Positions 60,405 to 64,000 of a stretch of 64,000 bases of DNA are shown piece by piece. Each line of letters begins with the position of its first letter. Position 1 is the stretch's first letter. Made by a program: the position numbers and the translations under genes. The notes beneath the pieces were generated by a model. It had not been told where the DNA came from. It saw only the letters and a program-made list of their open reading frames with translations, and made no database searches. Source of the stretch: Epiperipatus broadwayi (lineage: Eukaryota; Onychophora; Udeonychophora; Euonychophora; Peripatidae); contig JAQFVV010000945.1 of assembly GCA_028023455.1 (NCBI GenBank), forward strand, positions 89,503-153,502. Reading direction: 5' to 3'.

Positions 60405-61330
60405 CCAGTGACAAGCAACCTGAGGTCATGACTCTTCAAAGGGTCAAAGAAAAATTGTTGAGGTCATGAAATTTTTTAGAAAATTCAAAGTTTTGGAGAA
60501 GTTTTTTTTAAAGATTTTAATTTTTTAAAATAGATAAGGATCACATAATATAAATTACTTTTGCATAACTTTTTTTTGTAAGTACATGATTTTTTAAATT
60601 TTTTTATTTCAAATCCTATGCACTTAATACTAAAATATTACTAAATATACATTAGCATATCAATTAAAACTACTACAGTTTTATTACAAATATCTTTATT
60701 GTACTTATAATTTAAGCATGATAAAAACAAAGAATAGGTCCACATCAAATTTTTATCTAATGAAAAGTCACAAGGGTTAAAAGATTGTGAATTGCTGTTA
60801 CAGATAACCAAAAAAATCAATGGGAAAAACTGAATCAAAAGCATCACTATCATAATTCTTCAAAATACCTCAAAATAAATGAGTCAATAGCAACTGTCTA
60901 AAAAATAATTAAAAATAATAGTTAGACTTTTCACACACAAACACACACACACACACATATATATATAACAGCAATAATTTTTCCTTATTGGATGTTTACT
61001 GTATTGCTTATGAAATAAAACAAAGTATTTATTAATTAAACTTCATTTCTAAATCTTCAATGAATTTTTGTTATGTCATCATATAGCGATGAAATTCTTT
61101 TCTAAAATTTAAAATTGCATTTATAATTATTATAATATAAAATTCCATTCTATGGTATTTGTTACTTCATGTGTGACTATATTGTAATTTTGTTTTTATT
61201 CATTATTATGTTTTTTGACTTGTAATTTGAAAAACATAATATATGGAAATAAAATCTAAATATATAATATTTCTGTAGTGTAATTTTCATTACATGACTC
61301 TCATGGAAGATAGAACAGAGGACAACTACT
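60405..61330. mobile_element. Possible hAT-like element, decayed
   Basis: CAGTGACAAGCAACCTGAGG, TCATGACTCTTCAAAGGGTC resembles the 5' end of hAT families. A matching style of right end, CATGACTCTCATGG then GGACAACTACTG, occurs at about 61285-61330. The inverted termini agree only in part and there is no 8-bp duplication. The interior is very AT-rich and non-coding. Confidence 0.4.
60937..60968. repeat. CA then TA dinucleotide microsatellite
   Basis: A CA run of about ten units passes into a TA run, inside the possible hAT-like element. Confidence 0.95.
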
Positions 61331-61622
61331 GGTTCAACATGAAATACATAACTAGGGGATCATCAACCTTATCACATCTCTTTGATTATATTTTTATGAT
61401 TACACCTCTCCACAAGATGTTAAAAGTGAATAGAAGTTGATTCCTACTTTGTATGAGAGTGGTGTAGCATAAATTACACTACAGAAATATTATTCATTAG
61501 TAAATCATCTCTAATCTAATGAATGAGTAATAAAAATTATTAATATACTTTAACCATTTATTTTATGGCAAAGTTGTAAAGGGAGTAAGTTTGACACTTA
61601 ACAAGTAAATTGTAATAATTGG
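61328..61622 (+). repeat. Direct repeat left of the compound microsatellite
   Basis: It starts with an R1-like segment (TGGTTCAACATGAAATACAT) and ends with an R2-like segment (GTTTGACACTTAACAAG, TGTAATAATTGG). The same order recurs at 61955-62245 on the other side of the microsatellite. Confidence 0.65.
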
Positions 61623-61898
<276 letters not shown>

Positions 61899-61954
61899 TT
61901 GAGCTGCAGTAAAACGTGTAAAAATTGTCATCTGGGCCAACTAATAAATGCTGG

Positions 61955-62245
61955 TCCAGCATGAAATGTGTATTTTGGGGACCATACATCTCTCTGGTCA
62001 TAAATTTATGACTACATCCTTCCATAATATGTTAAAAACAGTAAAAAAACAGTTCCTACATTGACTGTGAATAATATGATAAAAATTACACTATAGTAAT
62101 ATTATTTATTAGTGGTTAATCTCCAGTCTAATCAATAATTAATAAAAATTATTAATGGACTTTCATCAAGTGGTTGGTGTAAAAGTTGTGAGGGAAATAA
62201 GTTTGACACATCAATTAAACTGCAGCAATTGGTTATGTATATATA
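61955..62245 (+). repeat. Direct repeat right of the compound microsatellite
   Basis: TGGTCCAGCATGAAATGTGT, then TAAAAATTATTAATGG, then GTTTGACACATCAATTAAAC, aligned with 61328-61622. Spacing is about 630 bp. The microsatellite lies at the junction of the two copies. Confidence 0.65.
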
Positions 62246-63151
62246 CTGATTGATGTTAAAGATATGTGTAAGAAATTGCAAGCAGTAATATGAATGCTCT
62301 CAAAGCAAGAGAATAAAAATCTACCAATCAACAGATTTGTCAGTTCATTTGTATTAGTTTCTCTATATTACTGACATTTTCAGATTTTTTTTAAAATGTA
62401 TAAATCAGTATATATTTTAATTACAATACAATAAAATGAATGCAAACCCAGAAAAATAGTACTATAGATAGCCACAAAAGAATGAAGAAAATCCACCAGC
62501 AATCACAAATATAATACAGCCTACAATCTCAGAGTGAATATGCTGTTATTTCCTTCATTAAAAAAGTCCATTTTATTTTTTTGTGAATAGTCTTATTAGC
62601 TATCCACAATTCACTACCTAACATACATCAATTGTCTTCTCTTTGATTTAAAAAAAACAAAAACATTTAATCCCTGATAATACAGTCTCATACCAAAATT
62701 ATTATAATCACTTTATATTTGTTATGTAAGTTGGTCTGATTTTTAATCAATCCTATTATATATTTTTTATCTCAACTCTAATTCCTAACAATCTGTATAA
62801 TTTCTTTTCTTATTCATCAAGCACCTACATTATTACATTTATTCAAAATAAATATTTCTAATTTTCCATCTTTTAGCTTTACTGTTCCTATTAAAACACT
62901 GATATCTGAAATGCTTTTTTCAATAATTTTAATTTTAATTTTCATATTTATTTCTCTTTCTACATATTTTTCTAATAACAATTCAATATCTTCTACACTA
63001 GTGGCACAAAAACTATCAGTTTATTATTTCCTTATTCCACCACTAGATATCCTACTCTTATTTCTTATCTTTTTAGCTCAACTACCAGTTCTCACAGAAA
63101 TAAAATAATGACGTTTTCCAAAATGTTTGTGATGATGGTGTTTTATTTGCA
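62246..63151. other. AT-rich DNA, possible faint LINE remnant
   Basis: On the minus strand around 62830-62920 a frame reads SDISVLIGTVKLKDGKLEIF, which has a coding look but cannot be assigned. The surrounding frames are broken. I see no exon boundaries. Confidence 0.3.
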
Positions 63152-63490
63152 TTTATATATTAGAGTATTTCCATCATCTAATATAAGTACTGAATGTCTT
63201 TAGAAAAATTTGGCAGGATGGTCAGTTGGTTAGAGTGTTACCATAAAATTCAATACTCAAAAAAATCGAAGAGTCTAGGTTCAATTTCCATAATAGTACT
63301 GTCACTGGTAAGGCCAGCAACATCTGAAGCAGAGAGAAGAATAATACCTCTCAAAACATTGTGCAGATACTAACCAATTTGCTATTACTAGCAACTGGAT
63401 GTATTTGGAATATTTAAATAAAGTTAAATTTTTCTAAAGACATTCCGTACTCATATTGGATGCTGGAAGTAGTCCAATATATAAATACAA
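63152..63490 (+). mobile_element. SINE family A, full copy preceded by an inverted SINE tail
   Basis: 63206-63490 is a family A SINE (head GGATGGTCAGTTGGTTAGAG, diverged box B AGGTTCAATTTCC, tail AGTCCAATATATAAATAC). Immediately before it, 63152-63205 is the inverted 3' tail of the same family (TATTTCCATCATCTAATATA, GAATGTCTTTAGAAAAATTT). The two tails face outward in a head-to-tail inverted layout. Confidence 0.75.
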
Positions 63491-64000
63491 AATAATGGTA
63501 TCCCAATTTCAATACGATTTAATACTTAACTTCCACTGACTTCATATACCCTTATTATATAATTCTAAAATATCCTTGTAAAGACCCTTAATCACTCTTA
63601 ACAATCCAAGTTTATTATCTATATCAATACAGCATCAAATGACCCTCAAATCTTATGATATTAATGAAATCATTAGTGAGGATTAAGTTACCTTATTATT
63701 TGTCAGTCATTGAAATTTACAATATATGGCACTAGAGGATAGATAAAAAAAATAGAATTAGAATGGTGGAAAATTAATACCAATAAAAATGTACTTTGGA
63801 GTTACAGAACAATGAAAATTATATAGAGTGTAAATGGATAAAAACAAGATTGGGAGCTTTGTGTTATATGGTCCAAGGACAGGAACTTTAGATACAAGAG
63901 AAAGAAGGCAATAATGGAATAAGAATTGGGTTGTACATGTAACTTATGTGAAAATGGTTGGGGAAGAGTATTATATATATATATATGATAAACAAAAAAA
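63491..64000. other. Non-coding DNA, nothing recognised
   Basis: No exon, element ends or tandem structure were seen up to the window edge, apart from a TA run at 63970-63986. Confidence 0.4.

Overview
The window is AT-rich animal DNA (roughly 70% A+T by eye), with long introns, tRNA-derived SINEs, non-LTR retrotransposon remnants, non-autonomous DNA transposons and long microsatellites. It is clearly eukaryotic: the one real gene is split by GT-AG introns of about 24 kb and 11 kb. The repeats and the gene fit an invertebrate such as a mollusc or cnidarian. The sequence alone does not settle the phylum.

Only one host gene can be supported. It lies on the minus strand and is seen as three internal exons (41221-41127, 17064-16943, 5580-5360). 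Spliced, they give 146 complete codons of a class V PLP-dependent aminotransferase-fold enzyme, of the isopenicillin N epimerase-like / L-cysteine desulfhydrase-like group. The cofactor-binding Asp and the Schiff-base Lys are both present. The N-terminal exons were not found (probably right of the window or unrecognised), and neither were the C-terminal exons (probably left of it).

Most of the rest is intron or flank filled with mobile elements. RTE-like LINE fragments lie at 14.5k, 17.2k, 18.1k, 20.0k, 33.9-35.1k, 39.9k and 52-53k. A second LINE type with a Cys/His knuckle lies at 22.0k, 50.9k and 57.5-58.2k, and a third LINE tail at 36.0k. A Penelope-like element with a GIY-YIG remnant is at 25.5-26.4k. 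DNA transposons include two hAT elements with 8-bp target duplications (15.1k, 23.5k), a Tigger/pogo-like element with TA duplication (31.3-32.4k), a piggyBac-like element (53.3-54.1k), and a Tc1/mariner-like family (4.5k, 41.5k). Three SINE families occur; one of them, SINE-C, forms a roughly 1.1-kb tandem array at 54.5-55.6k.

The most striking feature is the number of long inverted repeats (foldback elements). One is a perfect 67-bp hairpin at 24700-24860, and another has ~100-bp arms around a 9-nt loop at 59956-60170. A 2.1-kb block of unidentified DNA at 9031-11107 splits an older repeat and is the best candidate for something undescribed. I found no evidence of a novel multi-gene system.
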